Assembly (NCBI GenBank): GCA_963969595.1
Contig: OZ018409.1
Location: 24,999,282-25,063,281, forward strand
Length of the DNA: 64,000 nucleotides
Direction of reading: 5' to 3'
DNA from: Neckera pumila
Lineage: Eukaryota; Streptophyta; Bryopsida; Hypnales; Neckeraceae
Within the stretch, counting starts at the first letter, position 1. Each line of letters begins with the position of its first letter. The position numbers were made by a program, and so were the translations under genes. Positions 1-13,260 of this stretch are shown in pieces. The notes below the pieces were generated by a model that worked only from the letters and a program-made list of their open reading frames with translations, searched no databases and was not told where the DNA came from.

Positions 1-290
1 AAGCACCATCATTTTGGACATTTTTTCATAGAAAAGTGAGGTTGTGAAGAAAATCTGGCCTATTTTTGTAGGGCCGAGAAAAGGATTTTTATCAATTCAA
101 ATGCTTATATCTTGCAATCCACTTGGTGAAAATAATCTTAAATTTTTACCATATGTTCTCAAGTCAACATACTACAAGATCCTATTGTTACATGTGTGAA
201 AAGAAGTTTTGTTTCAAAGATTTGATACTTGTACTAAAAATGACAGTTTTGAGCATATTGGGTGAAAACATAGTTATGGAACTTTAGGGG
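1..290. mobile_element. TTAA-flanked MITE, partial (right end)
   Basis: The right end ACTTTAGGGG abuts TTAA (291-294). The interior, including ATTTTGGACATTTTTTCAT, recurs at 15060-15350 in another copy. The left end lies outside the window. Confidence 0.6.
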
Positions 291-294
291 TTAA

Positions 295-1108
295 CATCTT
301 GATAAATGTACTTTCTATTCTATTGTAGTTGATGTCATAGGTATCCAATATTACTTTGCAATCCATGGCTTGGGTTGAATCCACATTTACTAGCAAATGT
401 TATTTTTCTTTTCTACCAACTGCTAAAATTTTGGACTTGTTTGGTGTTTTGAAACCTGGAAGATTTGCAAAATCTTTACATTCAATAAAGTCTTAAATAT
501 TTTAGCTATAAAACCTTTCAAACATAATAGTTTAAATTTATTACTTTTGCTAGGATTTCCTTTAGTTTGTTACTATAGTATTTTTTCTTTAATATTTGGA
601 CAATTGTTATTGTATCTAATTTAAGTTTACCATATTCATTTTTATTCTTAGATTTATATAAAACTTTTATTTTAAAGAATTCTTTAAAGAATTCTTTAAG
701 GATTTCCAAGTGCCTGCTTTATCTTTTAATATTCAAATATTTTTTGGCCTAATTCATTATGGCAAATTGACCTCCATAGATAAAGCAATTTGGACAAAGA
801 AAATTGAATTCATTACGAGGGGTTATGAAAGCAATTTAAATCAAGATTCAAAATCTCAATGTCCAAATTTGGAATCAAAAATCAGAATTGCACAATTGCA
901 AAAACTCTCACAAACTCTATTCTACCCATCTCCCATCCCAACAGCTAGGGTTCAAAATTCACAAGCAGATAGATAGAAGGAAATGGATCACTAAGCAAAT
1001 TAAATGCAGCAATGGATTGAAGAGATTTCACTTGTCCTTGATCATAAAATGGTAGCATTGCAGGGCTAGTTCATACTATAAATGACTAGAAGGAGGAAAT
1101 CCAGCATA
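295..1108. other. intergenic, nothing recognised
   Basis: AT-rich sequence with one inverted AAAGAATTCTTT cluster at about 672-700. The short ORFs have no recognisable product. Confidence 0.5.
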
Positions 1109-1112
1109 TCAA

Positions 1113-1811
1113 CCCCCAAACGCCGCTGGCGCCATTATGTGCCTTCTAGATGAGAATCAAATGGGCTAAAAAGAGTTTTTTCATCCGTTTTTTTCTTTTT
1201 GACTTTTCATCTTGGGTTATGAAGAATATCCAATTTAGTTTGTAGTCTTCCAAATATTTGTCTTCACGTAAATGAGAAGTTATTAAAAAAAATGGATCAC
1301 AGAAATATGCTATTTCAGTTTCTTTTGGGAAGTTGTTGCTACTTGCTCTAAATCTGAATTTCTCCAAAAAAATGGTATTTTTGGAGTTTGAGTCCAACTA
1401 ACAAAATGAAGGTCATCTATTCTAGTTTCTACTCTAATTTGAATTTTGAAAAAATTTGAACTTTGGATATATTTTCAATGTCTTTTATTTTCTAATCATA
1501 GAATAAAACGGAAATTGTGTTTACACGATGATGTTTGTCATTGTAATATACATACATGGTAAAATTTCCAAATTTTTTGAAATAATTTTCTATTTGATGT
1601 GATTTGTCTTCACTTTTTCTTAAAAAATTCTCAAAAAATTCATTTTTCCAAAAAAAAGTTTTAATTTTTTGTGAAGTAAAGAAGACATGTAATTTCAACT
1701 CTGAAAAATAAATATAAATTTTTTTATACATATCTAATTGTAAAATGGCAGCAAACTAAGTGATGGGTAGTAAGGCTCAAAATCAGTGGTCATGGGTCCG
1801 TCATTTAAGGG
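1113..1811. mobile_element. TTAA-type MITE, ~700 bp
   Basis: The left end follows TCAA (1109-1112) and the right end TTTAAGG-G abuts TTAA (1812-1815). The body is closely similar to 13703-14421, for example the stretch around GACTTTTCATCTTGGGTTAT. The left terminus is decayed. Confidence 0.55.
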
Positions 1812-1815
1812 TTAA

Positions 1816-3708
1816 AGGGGTTTCTTCCTCCAAGTTCAATGCTTTGAAGTACTCGACAACGAAGGCCCCCAATCCCAGGTCCCTAGGGTTGGTCAAAGAG
1901 ACATTTGGTTTTCTTGCATATGTTAGGGTCCACTATACTTCAGATAGAACTTCGGAAGATCTTCTTAGGATTTCCACTTGTTCGTAACACCATTCATTCC
2001 GCAGTGTACCATTCACGGTTAAGGGTTACTTGATTAGTGTAACTCACTATACCTGTGAGAGTGGAAGGAGCTCGTGCACGCATATTTACTACAAGCTTCT
2101 GTTGAGAGTGACGAATCTGTTGTACTTGACATAATCTTCTTCATCAAAACTTTTCCTCGCAGTTGACTTAGCGGCTGGAGACTTTGCACAAAGTAGAAGT
2201 CCTGTGAATGTGGATTCAGGAAAACTAGCGAAGTAAGCAATCTAGACAAGCAGCATCCACCTGCATTAAAACCGTCATGCTCTCATTATATTCAACTAAA
2301 ATGATAACAGCCATCTAAAAAGTTGGTACCTCCCACTCATTGGAAATATACAGATAACCATCAGATATATGTGTGCAGTCAATAGCATGTATTACCAGTA
2401 CTGCCGATTGAAAACCTAACGATATGGTAACATTCATACTGCCAACATTCAAGTAGGTCTTCGATTACGTTAAGTATTGTCAAGTAAGGCTTTTGTGTGT
2501 TTCAATCAATGAAGATTAGGCAATTCTAAGGATTATCCTAAAAACTATATTGAGGATTGGATTGAGAATTATATCAAGGATTGGATTGAAAAAGACATTT
2601 GAAGATTTTTCATTACTATCATAGGGTAGAGACACTTGCTTCTTTTCCTTGGCTGAGAATGAATTCTGTGTGTTTAGTGATAGCCCACCCTTACTCCTGG
2701 TATAGGGTGCTTTCTGCTCCATGCTTGGCTTCTTTTGTCAGGGATTTGCCTCCAAGGATGAGATGTAGTTGCATGAGACTTAGACTTTCATTTTATCTTC
2801 GGAAATGAAAACTATTTTGTTTCCTTGCAACTGAACAGGATCCCGGTTGACACAGGATGAATGGAGAAAGAGAAGCTAGGATTTCAGGAAGCAAGTGATT
2901 TTCAGGATTCTACAAGACCACGTCAGTAATGGCCAAGGACCATGCTGTCATTTGCACACTATTAACAATTACAATAGTAGCAAACCGCTTTTCATTCCTG
3001 TCCCCAATCTTCAGCTAAATACCCTGTCTACCCTAAAATTACGATCGCAAAGCAGGCAAAAGATTCCACAGGCACTCTCCAGCAGCAAATCTCAAATTTG
3101 CAATCACTGAAAAATCTCAGCGCCAATCTCTCACCCTAAACACACACTTCACACCAAAATTGCAAGAACACTTACTTGAACGAAACGCACTCAAAGTCGT
3201 CGAATTCCAGCAATCTCTTAGCAGCAGCGCTTTGGGACAATGCGAGCACCTAATAGCACCTCCTTTGAAACCTTACCTTGCACAAAACCTACCTGCAAGT
3301 CACCAAATTGCATCACCACACGAATTGCTGAAGGCGCTGGAGATACAAACACACAGAATCGCACTCGCTACTCGATTTCATCAGGAATGTTCGCGAACAT
3401 TGTCCTTGCATTCCCGTCCCCGGCGTTCCCAATGTTGGGAGCGTCTGCGTTTCCAACGGGGCCCATAAAAATCCAACATACTCTATATTTGAATTCTAGA
3501 ACATGAATTCTATTTGAGCTTGCAATTGCAATAACTTTTTTAGTTTTTTAATTTTTTCAAAGTTTTGAGATGAAGTAGAATGAGATCTTGTTAAGTTTCA
3601 TCTTCTTAGTTTAAATCAAATAATAGAAATGGTTATATTGAAAGTTACAATCAAGGTTGAATAAGCTGCATTCACTTTTTGGATATGTGGACCTGTAGTG
3701 ATTAATCC
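1816..3708. other. intergenic, less AT-rich patch without a supported gene
   Basis: Bases 2640-3480 have higher complexity and several splice-like motifs. A minus-strand ATG at about 3467 opens a 32-codon Gly/Asn/Ala-rich frame. I could not build a gene. Confidence 0.4.
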
Positions 3709-3712
3709 TTAA

Positions 3713-4633
3713 CCCCTCAATGCCCAAGGGGCCCCAAAAAGGCCTCATAGAGTTTCAAGTCCAATTCAAATTGTTGTGACTTTTGCATCTAATGACCAAA
3801 TTCAATAAAAATTGCAAGAAAATTTGAGCTTTCTTTTCTAGTTTGTGTGGTAAAATTTTCAAATCAATCCAAGATTCACTAATTTTTTGTAAGCCAATCA
3901 AAGTTACGACGTTCAAGTTGAGTTCACCAAATTGCTATTGATTGCTTCAACTTTGGGGGCTTGTATATCCTCCATCCAATATTTATTTTCAACTAAATTT
4001 GTTAGATTATGTTCCCCTTGAAGTCTAGTTATTGTGGAAAAAATTTCATGTCAATCTCCCAACGTTTTTGGATTACAGTGAACTTCCATAGCTTGTTTCT
4101 TCTTCATACAATGTTCGTTTCCAATAAATATTTTTGGAAAAGTTGCACATACTAGTCTAGTTTGTGTGGCTAAAATTTCATATCAATCCAAAAAGGTATG
4201 AGCATTTTAGTAGAAGGAGGTTCCGCTCTAGATGTGTTTTTCTGCAACTTTTCTTGCTATTTTTTGACATTGGAAAGCCATTTTGCTGACATAATAAGTC
4301 AGTTCAATGATGCTTTTTTTTCACCAATGTGTTTGTATGTTGATTTTGAAACACTTTGTAGTTTAATTTTTTTTCATTTGTGGAGGTTTAGAAATCCAAT
4401 TGCACCTCCAAATGTGTTTCTAGGAAATTTTCAACATCTTTTTTCTACATAAAAACATTATAATCTTGCAATCTAGACGGTTAAATGACTCCAAATTTGA
4501 TTCACGTCATCTACCGCACGTACACTACAAGATTGTATGGTTGAGATTTTTATACCTTACTAACATTTTGAACTATATCACTTCAAAGGTAATGATGTTT
4601 TTTAAACCCAAAAAGGCCTTAGGCCTTGAAGGA
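3713..4633. mobile_element. TTAA-type MITE, ~920 bp
   Basis: The left end CCCCTCAATGCCCAAGG follows TTAA (3709-3712). The right end, reverse-complemented, reads TCCTTCAAGGCCTAAGG, abutting TTAA (4634-4637), which also begins the next element. Confidence 0.55.
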
Positions 4634-4637
4634 TTAA

Positions 4638-4972
4638 TAGGACATTTCATACCTCAGGGGCATGCTGTCTAAAGAATACCGGAATGCAGGAACTTGCCCA
4701 ACTGTTCTTTTTGAAAATTGTTACATTTTTTGTCTTGTCCAAAGAATCACAGAATGAGGTTTTGCTTCAAGGAGAGTGATCTTCATTGGCTTGTGTGGAG
4801 GAGGAGGCACTTCTTTTTTGACGTTGCTCACGGGAAAGCGACTATCCAATTTCTTTCTCTGCCTCATTCTATAGCTTGCCAGAAAATTTGCAACTCCTTG
4901 TTGCCCACCGCAAAATCACTGTGACAAATTCCGTGGGCTGCCCACTGAAGAATGAAAAATGTCCCTGAAGGG
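4638..4972. mobile_element. TTAA-type MITE, ~335 bp
   Basis: It shares TTAA 4634-4637 with the previous element and ends GTCCCTGAAGGG before TTAA 4973-4976. AGGACATTTCA near the left pairs with GAAAAATGTCC near the right. It is a weaker member. Confidence 0.4.
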
Positions 4973-4976
4973 TTAA

Positions 4977-6628
4977 AAGAAGTGTACTTATCTAAATTAA
5001 AGTGGCCCCCGACTCGACCTTAAAAAATCGCAGTTTAGATCATGAAGCATTAGAGAGACACTAGTTTATACACCCCGTTACTGGGTGTCTTCTAACTCTA
5101 CTGACCGTTGCTTGTCATGTTCAAGCTTTAGTGTGCTGCTACATTCTTTAGCTCGAATTTGCTAGCAATCCAATCGTTATTTCTTGATCACCCAGTTTTC
5201 ATGGTCACAAAAGCATTATCATCAGTTACAGTTTATGTTCACAAAGACCAGATCCAGTCAGAGTAGCAAGAGTAGTATTAACTGAATTGTACCATTATCA
5301 TTACCAAAGCACATTTTTTGTCCAGCTAATGGATACGTAGTGCAAGCACTCTGGCGTGCTAAGTTCACGAGAAAAAACCAAAGTAAACCACGAAGTATTA
5401 TCCTGGTATTCGACTGGCAAGAAAATCTGCCGTGAAGTCATCTGTCTATAGAGGTGATCCTCGTGAGATTTTTTGATCACTTTACCTCTGAGCAAAGCTA
5501 TGAACAGAGCTATCCTAAAATTCCCATGCACAAGTAATGAGACACAACATCGACTGCTTAAAACATAACACGAAGCAAAACCAGTAGGACTGGTTCATGA
5601 GCTAGCAGTCGTCATAACGTAAGCTTAATCCTCTGATCAATCCGTAGCGCAAGTTGAGGGAGCTGCCTCACCTGCACCCATGGCCCAAAACAAACACACA
5701 GTCAGTTTCCGGTCGTATGTGAGGTGTCTTCAGCAGTACTCCAGTTATCATCCTTGTCACAACACAAGTTGTAGAAAGTCAAGAGTAATTTTTTTAAGCA
5801 AACCAGCACATGACACAATCCACTCTCAAACTCTCATGCAATATGGACAGGACACCTTGTTCGTCATAGTGGCAGAGACGAAGTTCTCGCACTGTGGCAC
5901 CACTCTCTCCGATCTGTTCCGTGAAGTGCCGCACTAGCTTCCCTCGAAACCAGTTGAGACCAGCCGTAAGATTGATACCCTAGGCTCCTAAGCTTCGCCT
6001 GATCAATGTTGATGCGTGCCAGAGGAGCAACTTTGCAACATCAAAGAACCACCATATTCTCACTTTGGAGCCCCAGCACAAGAGAGCCTCACTGATTTGA
6101 GCTCCGTGACTTCTTGTCTTTCAGTCTGAGTAGTTGGTGCCGCCACTTCCAGATGAGATGGTAGTCCATCTACTTTCATAATTCCTTGTAGTCGTTATAT
6201 GAATAATGACTCAGGCCGTGGACTGGCAAGACTGTATCCTGTACAGATTGGATACTGCCTGGTTGTAGCATGAGTTATGGTGTGTTAATAGCTTTATGGC
6301 TTAGCTTCGTCTCACCATAAAGATGGTAGAGTGTTTGATTCAAATTCCTGTAGGCTCAAGTCCTTTTGGTCTTTGAATTGTTCCCACCCAATATTGTCCA
6401 GGTGTATTGTAGTTTTGAGATATGTGCACAATTTGCCACATCAACCAAACTGAAATAATCACCAAAGATGAAAACTGTCCATAATATTCCAAAGTGGAAC
6501 AACATTTGAGAGAGAGAGAGGGAGAGGGAGAGGGATTTAGAATAATACGGAATTTAAATGTGGGTGTTCAAAGTTTCGCAGTCATGGAGGTTTTATTGAT
6601 GAAGACTAACAAAATAAAGGATGGAGGA
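4977..6628. other. intergenic apart from the broken ORF at 5794-6120
   Basis: A GA-rich run (GAGAGAGAGAGGGAGAGGG) lies at about 6509-6532. Nothing else was recognised. Confidence 0.4.
5794..6120 (-). pseudogene. unrecognised ORF with one internal stop
   Basis: One minus-strand frame is open for 108 codons except a single TAG at 5982-5980, and ends at TAA 5796-5794. It contains protein-like text such as VRIWWFFDVAKLLLWHAS before the stop and TAGLNWFRGKLVRHFTEQIG after it. The region is less AT-rich than its surroundings. I do not recognise the family; it may be two exons around a short intron or a decayed gene. Confidence 0.3.
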
Positions 6629-6632
6629 TTAA

Positions 6633-7209
6633 CCCCTAAAGTCCCATTGTCCCTACGGGGGACAAAATGGATTTTGGGCAGGTTCCTATGAGCTTAATTT
6701 TTAATGAAACTTTCTGAAACTTTCCCATAAGATAGAAAAACTTATTAGCTTTTGGGGAATGTAATTTTTATTTCAATCGGTGCCCGGGAGCAAAAGTTAT
6801 GCCCAAATAAGCTCAAACAGGGGAGAAGGGGCAGCAAAAAAATTTTGCAAAAAATTTAATTTAATTTTTTTAATTTTTTTTCCTTATAGATTATATTTTT
6901 GCCTATTTGGGAAGCTTTGATTAATTTCATTTGGACTTTTTATGAGAAAGTTATGGACAATCTTGTTTTTCGGGCAATGAGAGCATCTTCTTGAAAAAAA
7001 CTTTTTCTTTCACTTTGAATGCTGATATCTTTCAATCCGTACGGTCAAACATCACAAAATTTTTACTACATGATCTGTAAAAAGTGTAGTATAAGATCCT
7101 ACGGTTATTTTCTAAAAAAAAATATTTTTTCTCATCTTTTAGATGAACGCAACAAAAGTAGCAGTTTTGAGTGATTTTTGACTGAAAAATGGCCTTGGGA
7201 CTTTAGGGG
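6633..7209. mobile_element. TTAA-type MITE, ~577 bp
   Basis: The left end CCCCTAAAGTCCCA follows TTAA 6629-6632 and the right end GGGACTTTAGGGG precedes TTAA 7210-7213, a clean inverted repeat. The body resembles 18954-19870 and 35003-35919. Confidence 0.75.
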
Positions 7210-7213
7210 TTAA

Positions 7214-7645
7214 GATGTAACAATGCTTTATATTGCAACCTATACCCTCTCTACAATGTCTAGTAAAATTCTACAATCTCAATTCAAAAAAAAAATTCAA
7301 ATATTGTGAGAACCAATATCATTTGCATATTTGTCAAACTGTGAATATTTAAAATTCTTTAATTGTCAACTTCCTTCAATTTTTGTGTACAACAATCTAA
7401 AATGATGTATACCAGTATAAAACGGCACACAAAAAAAATTTGGAGTTCTAAGAAAAAGTTGACAAAATATAAAATAATTCCAAAGTATGGAGCACAAAAC
7501 TAAACTAACATGGCTAAATTTGAATTTGAATTTTTTTCAAATCATAACTAATTTTTTCTTCAACCTTCTACAGTAATGTGTTATATGTTGCATACTACAA
7601 CTTTTGTTGATCTACTTTTGGATTTTGCCCATTGATGATTATGGT
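7214..7645. repeat. dispersed repeat, copy 1 (partner 18115-18535)
   Basis: The two segments align for about 430 bases in the same orientation, including the ATTGCAACCTATA and TGTGTACAACAATCT regions. Copy 2 is followed by a MITE insertion. Confidence 0.65.
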
Positions 7646-7773
7646 GTGGTTGTTTGAATGAAAAGGTTTCAAATCTATTCTTAGTTTTGTTTGTCAGTAT
7701 ACATCAGAACTAAATTCAATTTCCATGTGTCAAAAAAGAAAATGAATTTCCTCTTCAATAAATGGAATTTTGG

Positions 7774-8890
7774 TTCAAAGTACTATACTATATAGTACTT
7801 GGCAACTCTCAATTGTCCTCCCATTCTAGGCATTTTTTATAATGGAGAATATAAATGCCATTTTTTGTCTTGCACAATGAACATATAGTTCTTATGCAAA
7901 TACAATCAAACGTATTTGATTTTGATTTGAATAAAGAAAAATTCTTTTTTGGTGAATTGTTTTATGTAAAATTTATAGTTTTACATGATAGTTGATTGAA
8001 AAACATTGTTGATGAATTTTTTAGATTCGATTGCATAGATATGTAGGAAACATCCATACACATTTTTGACATAAAAAGACACCCCATTAAGTACCAAAAT
8101 ATGATCTATAAAAAGTTCAATGTGAAGGGTTATACCGACCAAATTTTGTAAAATAGATATCTCTATACCTTAACTATAGTAAATAGTGCAATTAGATTGC
8201 CTTACCTCATGTAAATTGTCTCATGACTCAATGGTAGTACACATAGAGGCTCATGCAACTCTCTAGACCGGGCCTTGAACTCGTGCACTAATCTTTGTCA
8301 CACACATAGCTCTAGATGGAATTTATCATTGTACAATAACAATGAATATTTATATATTGTGAATTATTGAGGAATTAGTGTGAGGCAAACTAATTGCACT
8401 ATTTAGTGTAGATTTTGCTATTTGACCCACACATTGTAGTTAATTTTGTGCATTTAAACACAATGGTACAATTGCTGTGCCAAAATCTAGTTAAATATTG
8501 AAATATCTATTTTACAGAATTTGGTCATATAACCCTTCACATTGAACTCATCATAGATCATATCTTTGGTACTTAATAGGGTGTCTTTTCATGTCAAAGA
8601 TGTGTATGGATGTTTCCTACATATATATGCAATCAAATCTAAAAAATCCATCACCAATATATTCAATCAATTATCATGTAAAACTATAAATTTTAAATGA
8701 AACAATTCACCAAAAATAAAATTTTGCTTTTTAAAAATCCAAATTTGGTAAATTTGATTGTGTTTGCATAAGAATTGAATGTTCGGTGTGCAAGACAAAA
8801 GATGGCAATTATATTCTATATTATTAAAAAAAATTGCATGATAAAATAGGGGGGACAATTGAGAGTTGTCGGATACTACTGTACTTCAAT
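7774..8890. mobile_element. large foldback element, arms ~400 bases
   Basis: The left arm (about 7774-8212) is the inverted partner of the right arm (about 8381-8890). Examples are GGCAACTCTCAATTGTCC versus GGACAATTGAGAGTTG, and AGTGCAATTAGATTGCC versus GCAAACTAATTGCACT. The right arm has an extra segment near 8411-8495. No ORF of note was found. It would fold into a very long hairpin. A diverged relative of one arm lies near 59390-59600. Confidence 0.75.
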
Positions 8891-8991
8891 ATAGGTTCAT
8901 ACTCTTCAAACTTCAAAGTCCTTTACAAAATTTTCCAATTTTATGCTGGCTTTGGATAGGATCCATTGTCCACGTCATATTAGTCAATTAA

Positions 8992-9873
8992 CCCTTAAAG
9001 GACTGCAAATACGTGTGACTAGAGATTTCCATATTTTAGGCTGAAATTATAATAGAAGGTGGGTGCGAGGAATATCTTTCATGTGTACTAAATTTCATGA
9101 CATTTGGAAATATTTGTCAAAAGTTATGGCCTAATATATTTCAAGTTGGAGTATTTTTTTTCCGTAAAAGGGCAATCGAGGCAAATAAGAAAAATCACTT
9201 TTTTCAAAAACAAAAATTTGAAATTGGTTTATTCGATTTATATGTATGTGAAAAGCTTTGAATAATTCCATTTCAATAGTTGAAATGAAAGTTATAAAGA
9301 GTTTTAGTTTGCAGGGCAGTTATGGAATCTCTACTCTAAAATAAACTTTGAAGTCCATTATTTCACTCAATTTTCAATATTTTTGGAAAAAATAAAGCCA
9401 TTGGCTATAGATTGTTTATCACAACATTCCAACCATTTAGATTGGAATTTTACAATTCTTTTACTAAATTATTAACAATTTAGTATTTTGAATCATACTC
9501 TACTTTTTTCTGCTTATTGAATATGGGCTTTTTTGTGTTTTGAATTTTTTGTATGTATTCCTTATTTATTCCTTCAACATATTATAGAGAGCAACAAGTT
9601 GTAGAATCTACTCATTTTTGGGTAAAAAGTTTGTAAGATGAAATCTAACCATTTGGAAAGAGCTAAAAAATGGATTTTTGTCAATTCAAGTACTAGTATC
9701 TTTCAACCCACACAGTGGGTTTTTTTGAAATTTTTACCACATATTCTCAAAAACTGAGTATAAGATCCTACATATGCAAAAGAATATTTTTTTTTCAAGA
9801 ATTCGGTGAATGTATTAAAAATGGCAGTTTTTAAGCGTTCTTGTGAAAACATAGATGTCACAGAACTGTAGGG
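8992..9873. mobile_element. TTAA-type MITE, decayed right end
   Basis: The left end CCCTTAAAGGACT follows TTAA 8988-8991. The right end GAACTGTAGGG is followed by TTCT rather than TTAA and by a partial direct repeat of about 25 bases. The body matches 14426-15353. Confidence 0.55.
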
Positions 9874-9903
9874 TTCTTGTGAAAACATAGATGTCATAGA
9901 CAT

Positions 9904-10914
9904 TTATGCTGATTTTTTTTTAATTCAACTTTTTTTTCTTCTATTTTGACAAATGAACCAATGGGCATCTTATAATCACATTGCAGTGCAGCACTTTCAA
10001 GGATGTTAAGTTAGTTAGTTTTCTGGATTGCAAGGATGTCAGTTGCATTTTTTTTTTAAAAATTCACAGATTAAAACCAAATTACACAAACAAAGGAATT
10101 GGTAGTTTTCAAGTATATCCACAAGTCAATTCCAGGTTTACCTTTACTGTCCGTCAGCTCTGGGCACATGGCATGACACTATCTTTTATTTTGGGAAAGG
10201 GAGTCCAGTGTGCCAGATTTAGACATGCCATTCTAATTAGATTATGAAATTGTTTTGTTCGTTTGGAATTGCTGCCTGAGAGCAACCCCACAGCAAGGCG
10301 CGAAAGGCACTCAACATGGGCAATGGGCAGGCCATGGCTTAGAAATTGTCCCGCAGCATGCACGTCAAGTGCAAAAATATGCCCGGCCACTTTAAAAATG
10401 AAGAGGGCACGGACATATGGAAAGTCTATTTAATAATCTTTTGAATCCCACCTTTTGAAAGCTTCTCTTCAAAAGTTGAAAAGATTCTTTTAAAAAAATA
10501 AAATAAGAAGTATGGTGCATCTTTTGACCACTTGGCAAGTCTTCCCGTGGGGTTATGACTCTTTAATCAAAATGGCAGCACGCCAAACCACAACAAATCC
10601 TTGTTTAGCACCCCTACTCCACACGTTAGCTGTGGGGTTGCCTTCAATGAGTACAATAAATTGTTATCTCTCAAAAATTCAGAAGTTGAAATTCCTGGCT
10701 ACATTCAGTCGCATGCACTATCAGTGTATTTGAGTGTCTCTACCATAGATGTTGTGGAATATTCCACATGCAACAGTACTTCATCAATAGCTAAGTGGAT
10801 AGGTCAAGGTTCAATGTGACGAGCCGGGTGTATGAAGGAAAGCTACCTTAGTAGGCATGAAGGCTATTTGAATGTAAGTTATGTATTGATCACTGTTTTT
10901 GGACTTGCTTTATG
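9904..10914. other. intergenic, nothing recognised
   Basis: Mixed sequence with short unconvincing ORFs on both strands. Confidence 0.4.
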
Positions 10915-10918
10915 TTAA

Positions 10919-11140
10919 CCCTTGAGCGCCAAATTGGTAATCTTGGAAATTGTCCCTTTTGGTACTATTTGACATCATCTACTTTAAAAAAATCAAAAGT
11001 ATTTACTAGAGGTCAAACTATTGTGTAAGATTTCCCTTTTTCTCACACAATTTCAAGGATGAACAATTACACTTTTGACCTACATAGAAAGATTCTTTGT
11101 CATTCAACGGCCGAAAAAAAGCCGCGTTGTTGTTTGAGGG
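10919..11140. mobile_element. short TTAA-type MITE, 222 bp
   Basis: The left end CCCTTGAGCGCC follows TTAA 10915-10918 and the right end TTTGAGGG precedes TTAA 11141-11144. Its reverse complement aligns with the element at 61261-61482, which is also 222 bp (shared GAATGACAAAGAATCTTT). Confidence 0.65.
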
Positions 11141-11207
11141 TTAAGTAAGTAATGTGACAATTGTTGTAGCTAGTCAAGAATGGAGGATCACCCCTAGTAT
11201 TGCAATA

Positions 11208-11492
11208 CATTAAAAGAGATTTGAGGCCTCTAAGAGACTGCAAATTATCTTGCGTTTCCAGATTGCAAGAACGCAGAATAACCGCTGGCTGATGTGGTCA
11301 AGAGAGTGCCACGTCATTTTTCAAAAAAGTAAATAAAAAATGACCTAAAATGATATTTGGGATTTTTTTTTTAAATAATTTTTTTTTTGTAAATTTTTTT
11401 TTTCTGACAGCCCATACTGACTATTCACAGATCTGGCCAGATTGGGAAATGGGCCTGAAACGGCCTTCCAATGCCTCAAATCTCCTCTAATG
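11208..11492. mobile_element. CATTA-type MITE, ~285 bp
   Basis: The left end CATTAAAAGAGATTTGAGG pairs with the right end CAAATCTCCTCTAATG. It holds the family core GGGCCTGAAACGGCC and a TGCCACGTCA motif. Sister copies lie at 16114, 30218 and 34185. Confidence 0.65.
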
Positions 11493-11974
11493 CCTTAAAT
11501 CACCTCCTAAAGCGGAGATTTTGTCATATTTCAAACGTGGTTGGGATATTTTCTTTTTCTTTTTCTTTTTTAACAAATGAAATGGAGTTCCATTGCTAAG
11601 GGATAAAAGTAAAGGAGGCATCAAGGATAGCACTCACTATCTAAACCTTCATGGCCTAGATAGAAGAACTATTCCCAATAGACTCTTTATTTACGTTGGT
11701 CATAAATGACCAGAGTTCTTCTTCTTCTTCTACAAGCTTGCCAGCTACAGGTGTCCTGGCCGGAAGAAAGACAAGACAGGGACGGCATCAAATAAGACTG
11801 AGAAAAAGGAAGAAAGAAGGGTCGTGACAGCAAACAATGGCAGGTCAATCGCTCACACAGGGGGTTGGGGCTACTTGCAAGGCAGCTGAAACACGAATCC
11901 AACAAATGTGGTTGGTTTTCATTCCTCTATATCTTATATAGATAAACAAAGATCTATACATTTTATGAAGTGTA

Positions 11975-12304
11975 TAAGGTAGAAGGCTTGAGAACAGTTC
12001 GGGCATTTATAACCATTCACCCCATAAATGTACACAGTTTGTACATGTTTTTTTTTCATAGCCTTTACTAATGTACCAACAGTGTACATTTCAGAGGTGG
12101 GCGGTTTTGGAGCCCTAGGGCAATTCAACTTCAAAATTTCATAACTAATTCAAAAATGATCCCAAAAATATGAAACAACTTGAATTAAATGCTAACTCCT
12201 CTTGTCTTTGAAGGAAAATTCACTAAAAAATATTTTGAGAAATTTCACCTACCTAAAATTCAGTTCCAATGCTTAGATGGTTGGTTTAAGGACCTTCTAC
12301 CTTA
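11975..12304. mobile_element. MITE with TAAGGTAG termini
   Basis: TAAGGTAGAAGG at the left pairs with CCTTCTACCTTA at the right. Confidence 0.45.
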
Positions 12305-12858
12305 GATCCATTGATTTCCTTTGCATATGCTGCACTAAGGTAGGAGGCTCATAAACCGCTCATCTAAGAACTGGTCCGCCTTTTTTCATGTATTTACTTG
12401 GATGGGAATAGTTTTAGCTCATTTTTCAGACATAGAGAAATAGATGAGGAATTGAAGATAAGTGGTTTCATATTTTTGGAAGCATTATTGAATTAGTTAT
12501 GAATTTTCAAATGAGTTGCCTATTTATGACCCTATGATCACTTGCAATTCTAAAGAAAGATGGGTAAAACTATGAGAAGGATTGGCTCTTGAAATTGATA
12601 ATGGCTTTTTCCTTCATTCCATGAATATAGAGGTCAATTTTAGGACCACCCATGTCCATTTAATTGTAATTGGTCGATTGTTGATTTTTTTAGATTTTGG
12701 TTTCAGAACCAAAGTAGTTTGTTTTATTAAGAATGCAATTCAAGGTGCCCTAGGGAGTTCCATTTGAAAATTCATAGAAATCATATGTCATATCCAATTT
12801 TTTTTTTCTCAATTGCCAATACTATAAAAATATTTTTCTAGAAAAAGGTGTCTCCAAC

Positions 12859-13260
12859 TAAGGTAGAGCCACCCTAAACCGACCAAATAAAGAATTCCAA
12901 CATGATCTGGAATAGTGAAGGCAAAACAAATATTTTTTCAGAAGTACATCGATAGAAATGACAAGGATTGCAAAATATTTGGTAATTTTATTGCTTGAAT
13001 TGAAATTACTATGAATTTTGGGAGGCAAAAAGTGCTCTAGACCCATGGCCAACCTCTAGACTCTTCCAATTCCAATCATTCAATAACTTTCTTCCTAATC
13101 ATTATTTTCTACTTTCTTTCTCACAACTTGGGACATGTATCATGTATTTATTAGTTCCAACCTTGAAAAGGAAAAAAAATACATTCTAAGCTTGGTAAAA
13201 AATACGTGCATCTGTAGGTCGGGAATGGATCACTGGTCGCGAATGGGTGGCTCTACCTTA
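12859..13260. mobile_element. MITE with TAAGGTAG termini, 402 bp
   Basis: TAAGGTAGAGCCACCC at the left is matched by GGGTGGCTCTACCTTA at the right, a perfect 16-base inverted repeat. No clear target duplication was found. Confidence 0.6.

Noticed and set aside
3160..3506. 102-aa and 88-aa plus ORFs
   Set aside because: Two overlapping frames with no motif and no matching exons; left as unassigned.
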